From: Legionella brunensis
GTDB lineage: Bacteria > Pseudomonadota > Gammaproteobacteria > Legionellales > Legionellaceae
Direction: 5' to 3'
NCBI RefSeq assembly: GCF_001467025.1
Contig: NZ_LNXV01000015.1
Coordinates: 1-34,718, forward strand
Length of the DNA stretch: 34,718 bases
A program made the position numbers and the translations under genes. Of this stretch, positions 17,911-26,131 are shown piece by piece; position 1 is the first letter of the stretch; every line of letters starts with the position of its first letter. The notes under the pieces are model-generated. The model ran no database searches and was not told the DNA's origin. It saw only the letters and a list, made by a program, of their open reading frames with translations.

Positions 17911-18561
17911 CTACCAAAATCCAGGAACCGTACCTTTGGGTGAGGGTTTTAAATCGTGCTCACAATCCTGATTTGAACATTGCTTTCCTTCATTGATTAA
18001 AGCCAACTTATCGTAGCGCTCTTGAAGTGATTGATGGGCATGAGACAGTCTTATTGTATCCGGAAAGGAAGCCTCCACAGGTTCTATACAAAAACAGCCC
18101 CCCAAACTCTCAGAAAAGTATTGCGTTCCAAAAAGTTGCCTATGACCAATACTGATTAAATACCTATCAAGCGCATTGGCTGTACTTTGGCCGCCTTCTT
18201 GATGATGATGTTCTGCAGCACGAAGCGCAAATAAGAAGGCTTGATAATAATGGTCAGGAATATCCCCATGTTGATAAATGAGATAAGCAGCGAAGTAGTC
18301 TTTTGAAGTAGAAATACAACCTTCGCCAAATATCTCCCCTACCCTCTTGCGGCGATTTAAATCGTTTTCCTCAATTTGTTGAAGTTCTTCTGGTGTTAAT
18401 TGGCTCCAATCCGATTCACGGTCTTTTTGGTCAGCCTCGAGAAGGGTTTGCAATTCTTTTGAGCGAGAAGCTTGTAAATCAGGATTATTAACACAACCGA
18501 GATTTCCTGCAAACGCCAAATGGATTAAAACGATACTGACTAACCCTATTAAAATGCGCAT
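17911..18561 (-). CDS. Exported DUF6624-like protein
   Basis: A 216-residue protein with a signal peptide (MRILIGLVSIVLIHLAFAGN). LLEADQKDRESDW, then a D-N-x-R-R pattern, AAYLIYQHGDIPDHYYQAF and DRYLISIGHRQLFGTQYF match the general layout I recall for DUF6624 proteins. The function of that family is not known to me. Four to six cysteines in the mature part suggest disulfides in the periplasm. It is the last gene of a minus-strand cluster with the unknown membrane protein (10 bases upstream) and the DNase. Confidence 0.6.
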   Translation of the reverse strand: MRILIGLVSIVLIHLAFAGNLGCVNNPDLQASRSKELQTLLEADQKDRESDWSQLTPEELQQIEENDLNRRKRVGEIFGEGCISTSKDYFAAYLIYQHGDIPDHYYQAFLFALRAAEHHHQEGGQSTANALDRYLISIGHRQLFGTQYFSESLGGCFCIEPVEASFPDTIRLSHAHQSLQERYDKLALINEGKQCSNQDCEHDLKPSPKGTVPGFW

Positions 18562-18571
18562 TACATTTCCT

Positions 18572-19165
18572 TTAATTACCAGGCAAGCGAAGCTTTTCGA
18601 ATTCTTCTACATTCACGGTTTTCAAGCGATTGCATGTCTCTTCGTGGGACAATTTTTCACAACTATCCAACATATAACGGCTGATTTTACCTCGCGAGCG
18701 AAAGGGCTTATCGGTCATCACCATTTGAAATAGGCAATGGTCTTTATGAACTGCAAGGATAATTTCAGCATAGTGCTCTTTAACTTGGAGATTACCTTTC
18801 GGGTAAACAGGGCTATTAAGCTCCCATACAAAATGTTGAACCTTATAATGTTGGTAGCGCTGTTTACCCTTCGTCAAATCGTTTACAAAATTGGCTATCC
18901 CGCGAGTTCCATAATACCGACAACCCTGGTCACCGTAATGTTTAAAAAACGTTTCAGAAAATCGTACCAGAGGACTTTTTTCTGTCACAAAATAATAAGG
19001 CCAGAATATCACTTTTAATACCAAATAACGCATTAATTCAGGTCTTTCTTTAAACACATTCACAGAGAGTGTTTGTTGCATGTTCTTAAAGCCAATCATC
19101 GTAACGTAGGTACGATAAAGATTGACAACAAATCCAATCACATAAAGCGTTAATAAAATATCCAT
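18572..19165 (-). CDS. Membrane-associated protein of unknown function
   Basis: A 197-residue protein with a hydrophobic N-terminal segment (DILLTLYVIGFVVNLYRTYV) and a second short hydrophobic stretch (VLKVIFWPYYFV) near residues 48-60. The rest looks soluble. ATG 19165 is preferred over a TTG at 19192, though neither has a strong ribosome site. No family is recognised. It lies between the endonuclease I gene (45 bases upstream) and the DUF6624-like gene (10 bases downstream), and probably shares their transcript. Confidence 0.55.
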   Translation of the reverse strand: MDILLTLYVIGFVVNLYRTYVTMIGFKNMQQTLSVNVFKERPELMRYLVLKVIFWPYYFVTEKSPLVRFSETFFKHYGDQGCRYYGTRGIANFVNDLTKGKQRYQHYKVQHFVWELNSPVYPKGNLQVKEHYAEIILAVHKDHCLFQMVMTDKPFRSRGKISRYMLDSCEKLSHEETCNRLKTVNVEEFEKLRLPGN

Positions 19166-19210
19166 TGACACTCTAATTTGTTTAAAAACCAATGTACTAT
19201 ACAGGAAGGC

Positions 19211-19906
19211 TTAGCCAATGTAAGGATTTTTATACCCTTCAATGGCCTCCACTTCTAAAGCCCAAGTAATTTCCCATGGAGACGGAGGAAACATTTTATT
19301 CCAGGCTTCAAACAATTGGCGCTGCGAATCACTTAACCGAAGTTTATAGTGGGATGCCATGAATAAATTAGCACGGGCCACAATTCCTTTGGCATCATCC
19401 GCGGGCTCAACAATACGATTTTCTTTTTTTACACCAAAATCACAACCATAGGTTTTGGCTTTTGTTGGGATGAGTCCATAACGATAATTTGAACGAAGTT
19501 GATTAATAAGCCCAACGGAAGGCCAAAGATTGTAAAGCTCCGCTTCCATGTGATTAAACTGCTTATCAATTAATTCACAACATTTTCGCCCTTTAAATCG
19601 CTTCCCCTGTTTTTCACACAAGGCCTCGCGCCAACAGGGTCGTTGTTGTCCAAAATGCTCCGCAGGCATCATGTGCTCCCACTCTAAGCGGTGAGAGCGC
19701 TTTATCGATTGTGCCTCTTCCATACGACATGAGGATAAATCAATTGCTTTTTTAGAATCAAAACGGCAGTGGCAATACAGCGTTATTGGATTCTTCGCAA
19801 AAATTGAAGCGGCTATTTTTTTTGCTTGGGGAAAGGTATTTGGGCTTTGGGAAGCTGCAACACTTGTAAAAAATAATAAGCCTAAAAGCCACATTAATTT
19901 ATTCAT
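19211..19906 (-). CDS. Exported endonuclease I family DNase
   Basis: A 231-residue nuclease of the EndA/Vvn/Dns family. A signal peptide (MNKLMWLLGLLFFTSVAASQ) directs export. Core residues are present: LYCHC near 43-47, Glu77-His78 in LEWEHMMPAEHFG, and Asn126 and Asn135 in ELYNLWPSVGLINQLRSN, the metal-binding and catalytic set of the family. Cysteines are numerous, as expected for disulfide-bonded periplasmic forms. ATG 19906 is chosen because it starts the signal peptide. It would degrade DNA in the periplasm or outside the cell. On a mobile element this could block uptake of other DNA. Confidence 0.9.
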   Translation of the reverse strand: MNKLMWLLGLLFFTSVAASQSPNTFPQAKKIAASIFAKNPITLYCHCRFDSKKAIDLSSCRMEEAQSIKRSHRLEWEHMMPAEHFGQQRPCWREALCEKQGKRFKGRKCCELIDKQFNHMEAELYNLWPSVGLINQLRSNYRYGLIPTKAKTYGCDFGVKKENRIVEPADDAKGIVARANLFMASHYKLRLSDSQRQLFEAWNKMFPPSPWEITWALEVEAIEGYKNPYIG

Positions 19907-19928
19907 TCTTATCATCACAAAATTAAAT

Positions 19929-20414
19929 TTAGGATAGTGCATTTTCCTTGAACTGCTTCATATCAAGGTCATCCCCTAAAGAGGGATAGGCGGGCACTCC
20001 AGAGAAAAATCGGTGAATGGCACAAAAGATGTGATCGTGCTCAGAACCATCATACCCTAACCCAACCGAACGAAGCTCAGATAATAAATGAATGCCTTTA
20101 GAACCCATATGGTCAATGATTGCCTCATACTACTGACTACTTAACATGACAGATTTTCCATGAAACATCATTTCAGTATTACCGTCATAAATTAAATCTG
20201 CGCTTTTAAGTTGCTCAACAAGAAAGGAGGCCTTTGTCCCTAATTGGTTATAGATTGCAGTAATCTGAATCTTACTCAGTTGCTGGCTTGCCGTTATTAT
20301 TTTTATCATCATTCTCTGCGCTATCTCATAATAGGTGGCGTATAATAGGCGCTGTGTCGATGATTCACAATGCTTTCTTTCTAAAAAATTCCTATTACAT
20401 CGGTAGGTTTTCAT
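19929..20414 (-). pseudogene. Unknown gene interrupted by one in-frame TAG
   Basis: From ATG 20414 the frame runs 94 codons to TAG at 20130-20132, then continues open in the same frame for 66 codons (YEAIIDHMGSKGIHLLSELR and on) to TAA at 19929-19931. The downstream part has ordinary codon use and a natural composition, so the whole is best read as one gene of about 160 codons with a nonsense mutation, or one needing amber read-through. No family is recognised. The TAA lies 22 bases before the DNase ATG, which fits an operon. The 5' part has a 7-bp inverted repeat at its start. Confidence 0.55.
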
Positions 20415-20428
20415 CACCAAAGTGATGA
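20411..20428. repeat. Inverted repeat at the start of the interrupted gene
   Basis: TCATCAC (20411-20417) and GTGATGA (20422-20428) flank CAAA and overlap the start codon region. It could be an operator or an mRNA hairpin hiding the start. Confidence 0.35.
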
Positions 20429-20460
20429 CTTTAAATTAAATCATTCCAAAGCATGAGAGT

Positions 20461-20577
20461 GCATTCATAGGCTTTTTAGTAAGGTGCGATGAATGCTATC
20501 ATCAATAGGATATCGGTCATGAATCACCCCAAAATGACACTTGTTTCATTACCGATAAGTTGAATCGCCCGATTCAT
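20461..20577. repeat. Cluster of hairpins between divergent genes
   Basis: GCATTCAT/ATGAATGC (20461-20468 and 20489-20496), TATCGGT/ACCGATA (20511-20517 and 20551-20557) and TGAATCG/CGATTCA (20561-20567 and 20570-20576) are perfect inverted repeats in this short region. ATGAATC at 20519-20525 can also pair with GATTCAT at 20571-20577, so alternative folds are possible. This may be a leader that controls the SemiSWEET-like gene. Confidence 0.4.
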
Positions 20578-20611
20578 CGACAATTGAAAAATAGATCAAC
20601 TAGGGATTGAA

Positions 20612-20902
20612 ATGGACGTTTCACACCAAGTTATTGAGTTTGGATTTTCAGTAAGTTTATTAGTCAACGCCTTGTTGTTTATTCCACAAATTGTCTCTTT
20701 GCTAAAATGTAAGTCGGCACAAGGGGTATCACTAATTACCTTTGCAGGATTTAATATCATCCAATTGTTTACCGTGCTTCATGGGGTCTTTGCCAAAGAC
20801 TATATTCTGACAGCCGGTTTTTTCTTAAGTTTTCTCACCTGCGGCATGGTCACTTGGCTTGTTATTTACTACCGCTACATTAAAAAACAAATTCCATTGT
20901 AA
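20612..20902 (+). CDS. SemiSWEET/PQ-loop membrane protein
   Basis: A 96-residue protein with three membrane segments (about 10-28, 42-60 and 65-88). The PQ-loop motif is seen in LLFIPQIVSLLKCKSAQGVS followed by LITFAGFN. This is the size and pattern of bacterial SemiSWEET sugar transporters, which act as dimers. The substrate is not readable. It is followed after 85 bases by a large unknown gene on the same strand. Confidence 0.8.
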   Translation: MDVSHQVIEFGFSVSLLVNALLFIPQIVSLLKCKSAQGVSLITFAGFNIIQLFTVLHGVFAKDYILTAGFFLSFLTCGMVTWLVIYYRYIKKQIPL

Positions 20903-20987
20903 GAAAAATCAAGTTATCCTAAATACCGTTTTCAGGTGATCAAATTTTGTGCACATGCTACAATAGCCTGTTTTTATAAGTTCAACT

Positions 20988-22298
20988 ATGGAAAAGGAAA
21001 TAGCACGTATGCAAACCAATCTTATTCTTCTACCCCATGAACCATCGATTGTAATATCTGATATTGTTCAGCGTCTTCACTATATTCATCTAATGCAACA
21101 GCTGCTTGAGCGGCTTCTAACAGCATTAGACAGTTTTGAAAATAATCACCTCTCTCGGTTTGATGCCCAAGTTGGTGAAACCTTATGCCAGATTCGCGCT
21201 TATAAAATCTATACTCTGAAATCTCACCCCACTTCAGAGTGTCTTAGCCATTTAAAGGACTTGAAACGACAATGTCTCAATACAAAAGAAACCTTGAGTG
21301 CTGAAGAAGCACGTTATCAGTATTACATCACGCAAAATAAGACCCTAAGACCACAATCCATCCGCGACCAAATCACTTTAAGTGATTTTTTCAAAGCAAT
21401 GAATTGCCATTTTTCGATTACAGATGATACCCTGTTTCTTTTTTTATCGCATTTTTTATGTGAATTTCATGTGGTCGATGAGGAACAAATCCCGATGGCC
21501 ATTGATTATCCAGCCATCGCTCAAAAATTGAACCTATCCCGCAGTTACACCAAGAAATTGGGTCATTATTACCAAAAATTGCTCTCGGAAATGTCGTGTA
21601 AATTCATGTTTCAACTCGTTGAGGACTTCCCGGGTAATGAAGAGTTAAAGCACCTTCTCCCTTGGTTGCATAAGCAATCGGATGAAGGACGCATGGTACT
21701 TCCCTGCTATACCGTAACAGACATCATTGTCAGTCACATGATTGAAAACCAAGCGTCTATGGTGTTGGTCATCGACATCCAAAACGAGAATAAAAAAGAG
21801 CGCTTAACGTTTTCCTTTGAAGGGTCAAAAGACAAGGCTAATTTTGACATATCAAACCAGGTTGATACCAAAAACCCTTGCATGGTGATGTACGGCGGTT
21901 GTCATACTACCGATAATTTCTTTAAAAAATCCTTTTTATCAAAACTACTGACCATAGGCGTTAAAGAGGTGCTGTTATCCAATAATGCAGCCCATCCCCA
22001 ATATTCAGGCGCCACTCTCAAACAGTTTAGAGACAATCCCTTTCAGGTGCTCGTCAATGAGTATCACCATGAGTTTTCTTCGTTTGAAACCTGTCTTGCT
22101 CAAAACCTCTCAAATGAGCTGATTAAGAAAAAGGCGTTAGCCAACGCATTGGGTTGCACCGCCGAAAACCAAAGCTTCTTTCTTCTTAAACATATTTTTT
22201 GCGACACGTTGGATTCGTATCAAATTGAGGAAATTTCCAATGAAGGAATACCGTTAAAACACCCCATACCGCGAGATGCATTGAAGAAATTGGCCTAG
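20988..22298 (+). CDS. Large cytoplasmic protein of unknown function
   Basis: A protein of up to 436 residues with no signal peptide or membrane segment. The N-terminal 130 residues look helical and may form coiled coils. Residues about 165-205 (YPAIAQKLNLSRSYTKKLGH) resemble a helix-turn-helix. The C-terminal half is mixed alpha/beta. ATG 21009 is an alternative start with AAGGAA upstream; ATG 20988 has no clear site. No family is recognised. It precedes the histidine kinase by 105 bases on the same strand and could be related to its output, but this is only position. Confidence 0.6.
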   Translation: MEKEIARMQTNLILLPHEPSIVISDIVQRLHYIHLMQQLLERLLTALDSFENNHLSRFDAQVGETLCQIRAYKIYTLKSHPTSECLSHLKDLKRQCLNTKETLSAEEARYQYYITQNKTLRPQSIRDQITLSDFFKAMNCHFSITDDTLFLFLSHFLCEFHVVDEEQIPMAIDYPAIAQKLNLSRSYTKKLGHYYQKLLSEMSCKFMFQLVEDFPGNEELKHLLPWLHKQSDEGRMVLPCYTVTDIIVSHMIENQASMVLVIDIQNENKKERLTFSFEGSKDKANFDISNQVDTKNPCMVMYGGCHTTDNFFKKSFLSKLLTIGVKEVLLSNNAAHPQYSGATLKQFRDNPFQVLVNEYHHEFSSFETCLAQNLSNELIKKKALANALGCTAENQSFFLLKHIFCDTLDSYQIEEISNEGIPLKHPIPRDALKKLA

Positions 22299-22403
22299 AT
22301 AAACGTGTGCGCAAGTACACCATTTATTGGCTATTATTAAAATATCAATTATTTATCATCTTCTTAAGCGTAAGGTGACTTTAATAAAGTCAAGGTCAAG
22401 AAT

Positions 22404-23945
22404 ATGGGGTTAAGCCCACAATTTCAATTAATTGAATCCCTGGTGAAAAGCATGCCAGGCTTTGCTTACCTAATGGATTGCCATGGGTTCTTCAGAGCCT
22501 GTAACCCGCTTCAGGCAATTCTTTTTGGCTTGAAAAATCCCACCGACATTGTCGGAAAAACAACAGCCACCCTACCCTCTTTGCTAAACCATCAAGACTT
22601 AGTAACGATTATTGATACCAATAACGCTCAAGTATTTCAACTAGGTCATACGTTGCAATTTATCGAGCCGAGTTTAAATTTCACGAAGGAAATCATTCTG
22701 GCACCTTATTACAAAATGCCCATCGTGGATGAAAACATGAAAGTAATTGGCTTACTCGCCCTCTCCTTTCATGAGCATACTCAATTTAAGGAAGAACCGC
22801 CGCAAACAACAACTCACTCAGCCATTGCCTTAAAGTACATTATTAATAATTTACCCGAACATGTGTATTGGAAAGACAAAGAAGGTCGTTATTTAGGATG
22901 CAATCTTTTGCAAGCCACCGATTTAAATTTAAAAAATCCCGAAGAGATTATCGGAAAAACCGATTATGATTTATCACCTAAAGAGAAAGCCGATGCCTTT
23001 CGAGAGGTTGACCAAAAAATCATTACCGAAGGCAAAGCCATTGAAACCGAAGAGGTTGTTGAAAAAAATGGCGTCAATGTCGTCGTTCTCTCCAAAAAAA
23101 TTCCACTATTTAACCATGACCATCAAATTATCGGACTTCTTGGGATTTCCTTTGATATTTCTGAGCGTAAAAAAATGGAGGAAAACTTAAAGCAGTCGCA
23201 ATCTGCCGCTGAAATTGCCAATCAAGCGAAAACGGAATTCATTCGCAACATGGAGCATCAATTAAGAACCCCTTTTTCAGGTATGTATTCCATTATTGAG
23301 TATTTAGCTGAGATTGAAACCAACCCCGAAAAAAAACAATTACTGGATGTCACCTATCAATCCGCTAAGGAGTTTATTGACCTTTTAAATGATATTCTTG
23401 ATTTTAGCCGCAACCAAGTGGAAAACGAACCCATCCTGGCTAAAAAATTTGATTTAAATCAATCGCTTTCAAAAGTCATTGCGATGGAAAAGCCAGCCGC
23501 AACCTTTAAGCAGATTGCTCTAGACTATGTCTTTCCTAATGACATCCCCAAAATTTACATTGGTGACCCAGCAAGAATCAAACGCATTGTGATGAATTTG
23601 TTAAACAATGCCATTAAATTCACCGAAAAAGGAGCAGTAAAGCTGGAAGTTAAGGCAGTACGCTTGGATGATAAGCTGGGGCTGATTCAACTCATCGTGT
23701 CTGATACCGGAATTGGAATATCGAAAGACAAAGAAGCCTACATTTATGAAAAATTTTATCGCCTCCATCCCGCCAATCAAAATAAATACAAAGGTGCAGG
23801 ACTGGGCCTTTATGTCGTTAAGGAGATATTGGAAGATTTAGGCGGAGAAATAGAGGTCATGAGCACCCCTGGCAAAGGGTCAGTTTTTATTTGCACCCTT
23901 CCATTAAAACGTCCATTAATCGATGAGCTCATAAACCCAGAATAA
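22404..23945 (+). CDS. PAS-domain sensor histidine kinase
   Basis: A 513-residue kinase without membrane segments, so probably a cytoplasmic sensor. Two PAS domains lie at about 8-125 and 140-255 (YWKDKEGRYLGCN, GISFDISERKKMEE). The phosphoacceptor His285 is in RNMEHQLRTPFSGMYS, an unusual version of the common SHELRTP box, nearer to ArcB-like kinases. The ATPase has an N box (VMNLLNNAIKFT, about 396-407), DTGIGIS at 434-440 and GAGLGLYVVKEI at 464-475. There is no receiver domain; a separate CheY-like gene follows after 75 bases and is the likely partner. Confidence 0.93.
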   Translation: MGLSPQFQLIESLVKSMPGFAYLMDCHGFFRACNPLQAILFGLKNPTDIVGKTTATLPSLLNHQDLVTIIDTNNAQVFQLGHTLQFIEPSLNFTKEIILAPYYKMPIVDENMKVIGLLALSFHEHTQFKEEPPQTTTHSAIALKYIINNLPEHVYWKDKEGRYLGCNLLQATDLNLKNPEEIIGKTDYDLSPKEKADAFREVDQKIITEGKAIETEEVVEKNGVNVVVLSKKIPLFNHDHQIIGLLGISFDISERKKMEENLKQSQSAAEIANQAKTEFIRNMEHQLRTPFSGMYSIIEYLAEIETNPEKKQLLDVTYQSAKEFIDLLNDILDFSRNQVENEPILAKKFDLNQSLSKVIAMEKPAATFKQIALDYVFPNDIPKIYIGDPARIKRIVMNLLNNAIKFTEKGAVKLEVKAVRLDDKLGLIQLIVSDTGIGISKDKEAYIYEKFYRLHPANQNKYKGAGLGLYVVKEILEDLGGEIEVMSTPGKGSVFICTLPLKRPLIDELINPE

Positions 23946-24020
23946 ACTCACTTGCTTAAATTAGAATCTTCAACAACAATAAAAGATATAAAATCAGGAA
24001 GTTACTAAAAGGTAATACTC

Positions 24021-24422
24021 ATGGCCGACTCCTTACACGTACTTGTTGTCGAAGACAGTCTTGTTGCCCAAACCGTAGCTAAATTACAACTCACAAAACT
24101 TGGGTGCACTGTAGAGCTCGCTGTGGATGGCAAAGACGCCTTGGAAAGAACAAATCAAACCAAATTTGATTTAATCCTGATGGATATTGGATTAGGGGAA
24201 GGGCCTGATGGATTTGAAGTCACCATTCAAATAAAAAAAGACAGTATAATGAATCAAACAACGCCTATCATTGCAGTTACTGCTCATGGTGAGCCTGAAT
24301 TTACTGAAAAAGCTCTAGCCAGTGGCATGGAACGCTACTTTAATAAGCCTTTTACACCACAAGCTGCACAAGAAATCATTGACTATGTGACTAAACAAAG
24401 CGATATGGCGAAGCAGAGCTAA
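24021..24422 (+). CDS. Single-domain CheY-like response regulator
   Basis: A 133-residue receiver domain with no output domain. The acidic pair Glu11-Asp12, phosphoacceptor Asp55 (LILMDIGL), Thr87 (AVTAHGE) and Lys109 (FNKPF) are all present. It follows the PAS kinase and should accept its phosphate. With no DNA-binding part it must act through another protein, such as a phosphorelay or a partner elsewhere. An ArcB-like kinase would normally need such a receiver. Confidence 0.93.
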   Translation: MADSLHVLVVEDSLVAQTVAKLQLTKLGCTVELAVDGKDALERTNQTKFDLILMDIGLGEGPDGFEVTIQIKKDSIMNQTTPIIAVTAHGEPEFTEKALASGMERYFNKPFTPQAAQEIIDYVTKQSDMAKQS

Positions 24423-24662
24423 TCAACATTCCTAGGAATAGTTGGTCTTTAAAAGATCCCCACAAGTTATTCACGGAAAACAAAGTATTTGGAAAGAGGG
24501 AGAACGAGTGGCCGCTTAGCATTTCAAGGTGTGTAATTTCGAAATCCACCTTTTTGTAAGTTCTTCCATAGCCCCCCTTTTTGAAGGGGAAAAAATGTAA
24601 AATCGATCTTTTATAGACCAAATCATTACGCGACAGCGACTAACTTCCAAAATAATTTGGTA
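24423..24662. other. Convergent spacer between response regulator and rep
   Basis: No gene is seen here. It contains a 12-bp palindrome ATTCCTAGGAAT (24428-24439), a degenerate DnaA-box-like TTATTCACG near 24468, a CCCCTT/AAGGGG hairpin near 24577-24592 followed by A rather than T residues, and a CCAAA/TTTGG repeat (24647-24660) just after the rep stop. An origin part could lie here, but nothing proves it. Confidence 0.4.
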
Positions 24663-25886
24663 TTAAGCCCATTGCATTAACCCCTCTTGAAGACTCCTCT
24701 CCTCAATATCTTTTTCAAGAAGAAACTGTTGATGCCATAGGGATTCCAGTTCTTTTCTCTCGAGTTGAACTTTTTCACGAAGCCCAAGGATGACATCCTC
24801 ACAAGATTCTTGATAAATACGCTTTGTTAGTTCATCGATTAAAGTACTTTTTTCCTGCATTTTAACCTCTAATAACAAGAGTTGTTGGTTGTTATTAGAA
24901 GTTTGAACTTCATATTTTTGACTAATTTCACGCTCTTTTTGGCATTGCCACAGCTTATCACGCAACTCCTGTTTATCTTTAAATTCTTGACCCAGATAAA
25001 AGTGCTTATAAAATCCTTTAGGCGTTTGCCAATTATTGGTGCGAATAAGTCTGGACAGAATATTGTTTCGGTGTTTAAAGCAACTCACTTTAGGCAAATA
25101 AAATTCAACATTTAACAAAGAATATAAGTATTCAGCAGCGACTTGTTTAGGCGATGACAATTGTTTTTGGTTCTCAAAGGTTAAATTAAAAAATGTTCCT
25201 AAAATCATTTTTTTTATTTCATCGGGTATTTCTTCTTTTGTTTTTGTAGAAAAGAACTCTTGAATTGATTCAAATTGTTGTATTAATCGTTTAAGCTTTT
25301 GGTTATCCACAGAACGGGTTAAGTTTTTAACCATAATAGTATTATTAATAGTAGGATAAAGATCTCTTATATATAATCCCCTCATTTTAAGGGGATCGAT
25401 TCCCTCATTATTATTAAAATTTGAACAATTGTTGGAACTACTTGAAGGTCTAGGTTGATGTTTAACAGCTGACTCTTTATTTTCATTGTGGATATCTTTT
25501 TCTTTTGATGGAACTATGTCGGATTTTGTTTGCGTAGTTTTAATCAAAGCAAGTAGCTTATCAGTGATGTGAATGTAGGTACCCTTTTTAACTTCAAATA
25601 CTCCCTGCTCTTTAGTCCTACTGTAGAGGGCTTGTCTTCGTACGATAAAACCCTCATCATCTAATTGTTTAAGATATCGTTCTAGAGTGCTTTGAGGAAT
25701 ACTCGTTTCTGAGACGATCTGGGAGTAAGGCTTCATGAACCATTTTTGATTCGAACCTTTTAATTTGTAGGTGCTGTTTTGCCAGCCTAAAAGTATATAG
25801 TCAACTAGTTGTGCTTTTCGAGTTGAAGGAATAACACGAATAAGATTTTTAAATCTTGAGTGAAAAATTGAACAAAGATTCCCCAT
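24663..25886 (-). CDS. Plasmid replication initiator-like protein
   Basis: A 407-residue protein. The N-terminal 100 residues form a winged helix (KPYSQIVSETSIPQSTLERY then LKQLDDEGFIVRR), a low-complexity serine/asparagine linker follows, then a helical domain with a NNWQTPKGF motif (WQTP at 286-289), and a charged coiled-coil tail. ATG 25886 is preferred because AAGGAT lies 8 bases upstream; an in-frame upstream extension enters the regulatory leader. Its place next to parA-parB, the complex leader, and a perfect DnaA box inside the gene all support a Rep function. The exact Rep family is not recognised. Confidence 0.7.
   Translation of the reverse strand: MGNLCSIFHSRFKNLIRVIPSTRKAQLVDYILLGWQNSTYKLKGSNQKWFMKPYSQIVSETSIPQSTLERYLKQLDDEGFIVRRQALYSRTKEQGVFEVKKGTYIHITDKLLALIKTTQTKSDIVPSKEKDIHNENKESAVKHQPRPSSSSNNCSNFNNNEGIDPLKMRGLYIRDLYPTINNTIMVKNLTRSVDNQKLKRLIQQFESIQEFFSTKTKEEIPDEIKKMILGTFFNLTFENQKQLSSPKQVAAEYLYSLLNVEFYLPKVSCFKHRNNILSRLIRTNNWQTPKGFYKHFYLGQEFKDKQELRDKLWQCQKEREISQKYEVQTSNNNQQLLLLEVKMQEKSTLIDELTKRIYQESCEDVILGLREKVQLERKELESLWHQQFLLEKDIEERSLQEGLMQWA
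25303..25311 (+). other. DnaA box inside rep
   Basis: TTATCCACA is the perfect DnaA consensus, within the codons for VDN of the rep gene and next to a very AT-rich stretch at 25330-25380. Origins inside an initiator gene are known from lambda O and relatives. One box alone is weak evidence. Confidence 0.35.
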
Positions 25887-25895
25887 AGATAATAT
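25868..25895 (+). promoter_or_regulatory. Promoter for a candidate antisense RNA against rep
   Basis: TTGAAC (25868-25873) and TAATAT (25890-25895) with a 16-base spacer, reading against rep. The predicted start is about 25902, just past the rep ribosome site (AAGGAT, the complement of 25894-25899). Confidence 0.5.
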
Positions 25896-25901
25896 CCTTA
25901 T

Positions 25902-26060
25902 CTTATTGTTTTTTGTGGGGAACGAGACTAGAATAGTCAATGAAATACCAAAGAACCATCGCCAGAAATGATGTTCTTAAATACTTAGTCTCGTTCTGGA
26001 GCCTAAATGATTATTGGGTTATAGAAAGTCTGCCAACTCTCTATAACCCTTTTTTATTTT
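25902..26060 (+). ncRNA. Candidate antisense copy-control RNA
   Basis: A transcript of about 155 bases would run opposite the rep leader. It would contain GAACGAGACTA (25920-25930) pairing with TAGTCTCGTTC (25986-25996), an 11-bp stem, and end at an intrinsic terminator. GACTA at 25926-25930 can also pair with TAGTC at 25934-25938, giving two exclusive folds. This is the usual layout of plasmid countertranscribed RNAs that limit Rep synthesis. An overlapping 93-codon ORF on the same strand (from 25940) looks like chance. Confidence 0.5.
26016..26060 (+). terminator. Intrinsic terminator of the antisense RNA
   Basis: GGGTTATAGA (26016-26025) and TCTATAACCC (26040-26049) form a perfect 10-bp stem with a 14-base loop, directly followed by six T residues, an A and four more T residues. 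Confidence 0.75.
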
Positions 26061-26102
26061 CTACTCTATTAAGTTTTCATTTTATTGTATCTCTATATTA
26101 TT

Positions 26103-26131
26103 TTATTATTTTTGATATTTTAAATACTCAA
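26103..26131 (-). promoter_or_regulatory. Candidate rep promoter
   Basis: On the minus strand TTGAGT (26131-26126) and TAATAA (26108-26103) are 17 bases apart. The -35 box lies inside the repeat AAATACTCAATAC (26122-26134). The leader to the rep ATG would be about 210 bases and would cover the antisense RNA. Confidence 0.45.

Noticed and set aside
24577-24598. CCCCTT/AAGGGG hairpin as a terminator
   Set aside because: It is followed by A residues on the + strand and preceded, not followed, by T residues on the minus strand.
5173-24662. RocRp-like transformation-silencing small RNA, known from Legionella conjugative plasmids
   Set aside because: I looked in the intergenic regions for a short stem-loop RNA with a T-run terminator and could not identify one. 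A covariance search with the RocR family would decide.
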